Shown: in pieces, positions 13,408 to 13,635 of the stretch
Layout of the letters: every line of letters begins with the position of its first letter
Numbering within the stretch: position 1 is the first letter of the stretch
Origin: Enterovibrio sp042096095
GTDB taxonomy: Bacteria > Pseudomonadota > Gammaproteobacteria > Enterobacterales > Vibrionaceae
Assembly: GCA_042096095.1 (NCBI GenBank)
Contig: JBELME010000095.1
Span: forward strand, 1-13,635
Reading direction: 5' to 3'
DNA: 13,635 nt
Translations under genes and position numbers: made by a program
The notes under the pieces: model-generated
The model's database searches: none
What the model was told of the DNA's origin: nothing
What the model saw: the letters and a program-made list of their open reading frames with translations, nothing else

Positions 13408-13635
13408 TTAGAATTTAACTTCCATACCTAATACGTAACCAGTATCGGTATCAACGTCTGCATTGCCAACTTCAACATCTGCAACACCAACTTCTGCATA
13501 AACTTTAGCATTGCTGTGTAGTTTATAAGTTACATTTGCATACAAGCTACTAGAATCTGAATCAGCAACTACACCTTTACCTGTGCCCTCAATCCAATCA
13601 TAACCAACAGCAAAAGATGTTTTCTCATCTAGCTG
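13408..13635 (-). CDS. Outer-membrane porin, C-terminal end only
   Basis: The window edge cuts this gene; only the last 75 codons are present. They translate to alternating hydrophobic/polar strands typical of a beta-barrel: FAVGYDWIEG, SSLYANVTYKL, SNAKVYAEVGVADVEVG and the final strand GYVLGMEVKF. The chain ends in phenylalanine, the BamA recognition residue of outer-membrane barrels, and the stop is TAA. This fits the general Gram-negative porin family that includes the Vibrio OmpU/OmpT-type porins, but the subtype cannot be told from the tail. A strong terminator follows. Confidence 0.8.
   Translation of the reverse strand, partial: QLDEKTSFAVGYDWIEGTGKGVVADSDSSSLYANVTYKLHSNAKVYAEVGVADVEVGNADVDTDTGYVLGMEVKF

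Noticed and set aside
1..13635. CRISPR array, tRNA or rRNA genes, insertion sequences, phage or defence genes
   Set aside because: No spaced direct repeats, cloverleaf-like tails, transposase-like products or terminal repeats were seen; the window is mostly conserved core genes.

Overview
The window is a stretch of core chromosome from a gammaproteobacterium, almost certainly of the family Vibrionaceae. The diagnosis rests on an intact toxR-toxS pair divergent from htpG, on the close match of every housekeeping protein to Vibrio/E. coli relatives, and on mid-range GC content. The genus cannot be fixed from the sequence; a Grimontia/Enterovibrio/Photobacterium-like member would fit (inference).

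Layout. Positions 1-224 are an intergenic stretch with a bidirectional terminator and a possible dispersed repeat. From 225 to 11743 runs a long minus-strand housekeeping series. In the direction of transcription (right to left) it reads: a small membrane ORF, ybaN, apt, dnaX, ybaB, recR, [toxRS on the plus strand], htpG, adk, hemH, gsk. Without toxRS (and without E. coli aes) this is the order of the E. coli ybaN-apt-dnaX-ybaB-recR-htpG-adk-hemH-gsk cluster, so toxRS sits as an insert between recR and htpG. Right of 11900 come a DksA/TraR-type zinc-finger gene (plus), then, on the minus strand, a lipoprotein gene, a UPF0319/DUF2057 periplasmic protein gene, and the 3' end of an outer-membrane porin gene cut by the window edge. 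This right end is visibly more AT-rich.

Functions. gsk, apt and adk handle purine salvage and adenylate balance. dnaX, ybaB and recR form the compact replication/recombination-repair unit usual in bacteria. hemH ends haem synthesis and htpG is the Hsp90 chaperone. toxRS encodes the membrane-bound transcription factor and its periplasmic partner that control porins in Vibrionaceae. The short htpG-toxR spacer carries a strong TATAAT promoter facing toxR and a sigma-32-like heat-shock promoter facing htpG.

Most notable observations: (1) dnaX contains a complete -1 programmed frameshift cassette (Shine-Dalgarno-like AGGAGG, A AAA AAG slip site, GC-rich hairpin, stop one codon later), predicting tau and gamma clamp-loader subunits. 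(2) A 38-codon membrane ORF with a good ribosome site lies directly before ybaN. (3) toxRS lies inside an otherwise conserved cluster. (4) The porin terminator sits so close to the following gene that the downstream operon probably depends on read-through. I found no mobile element, CRISPR array, tRNA or rRNA, and no clearly new multi-gene system.
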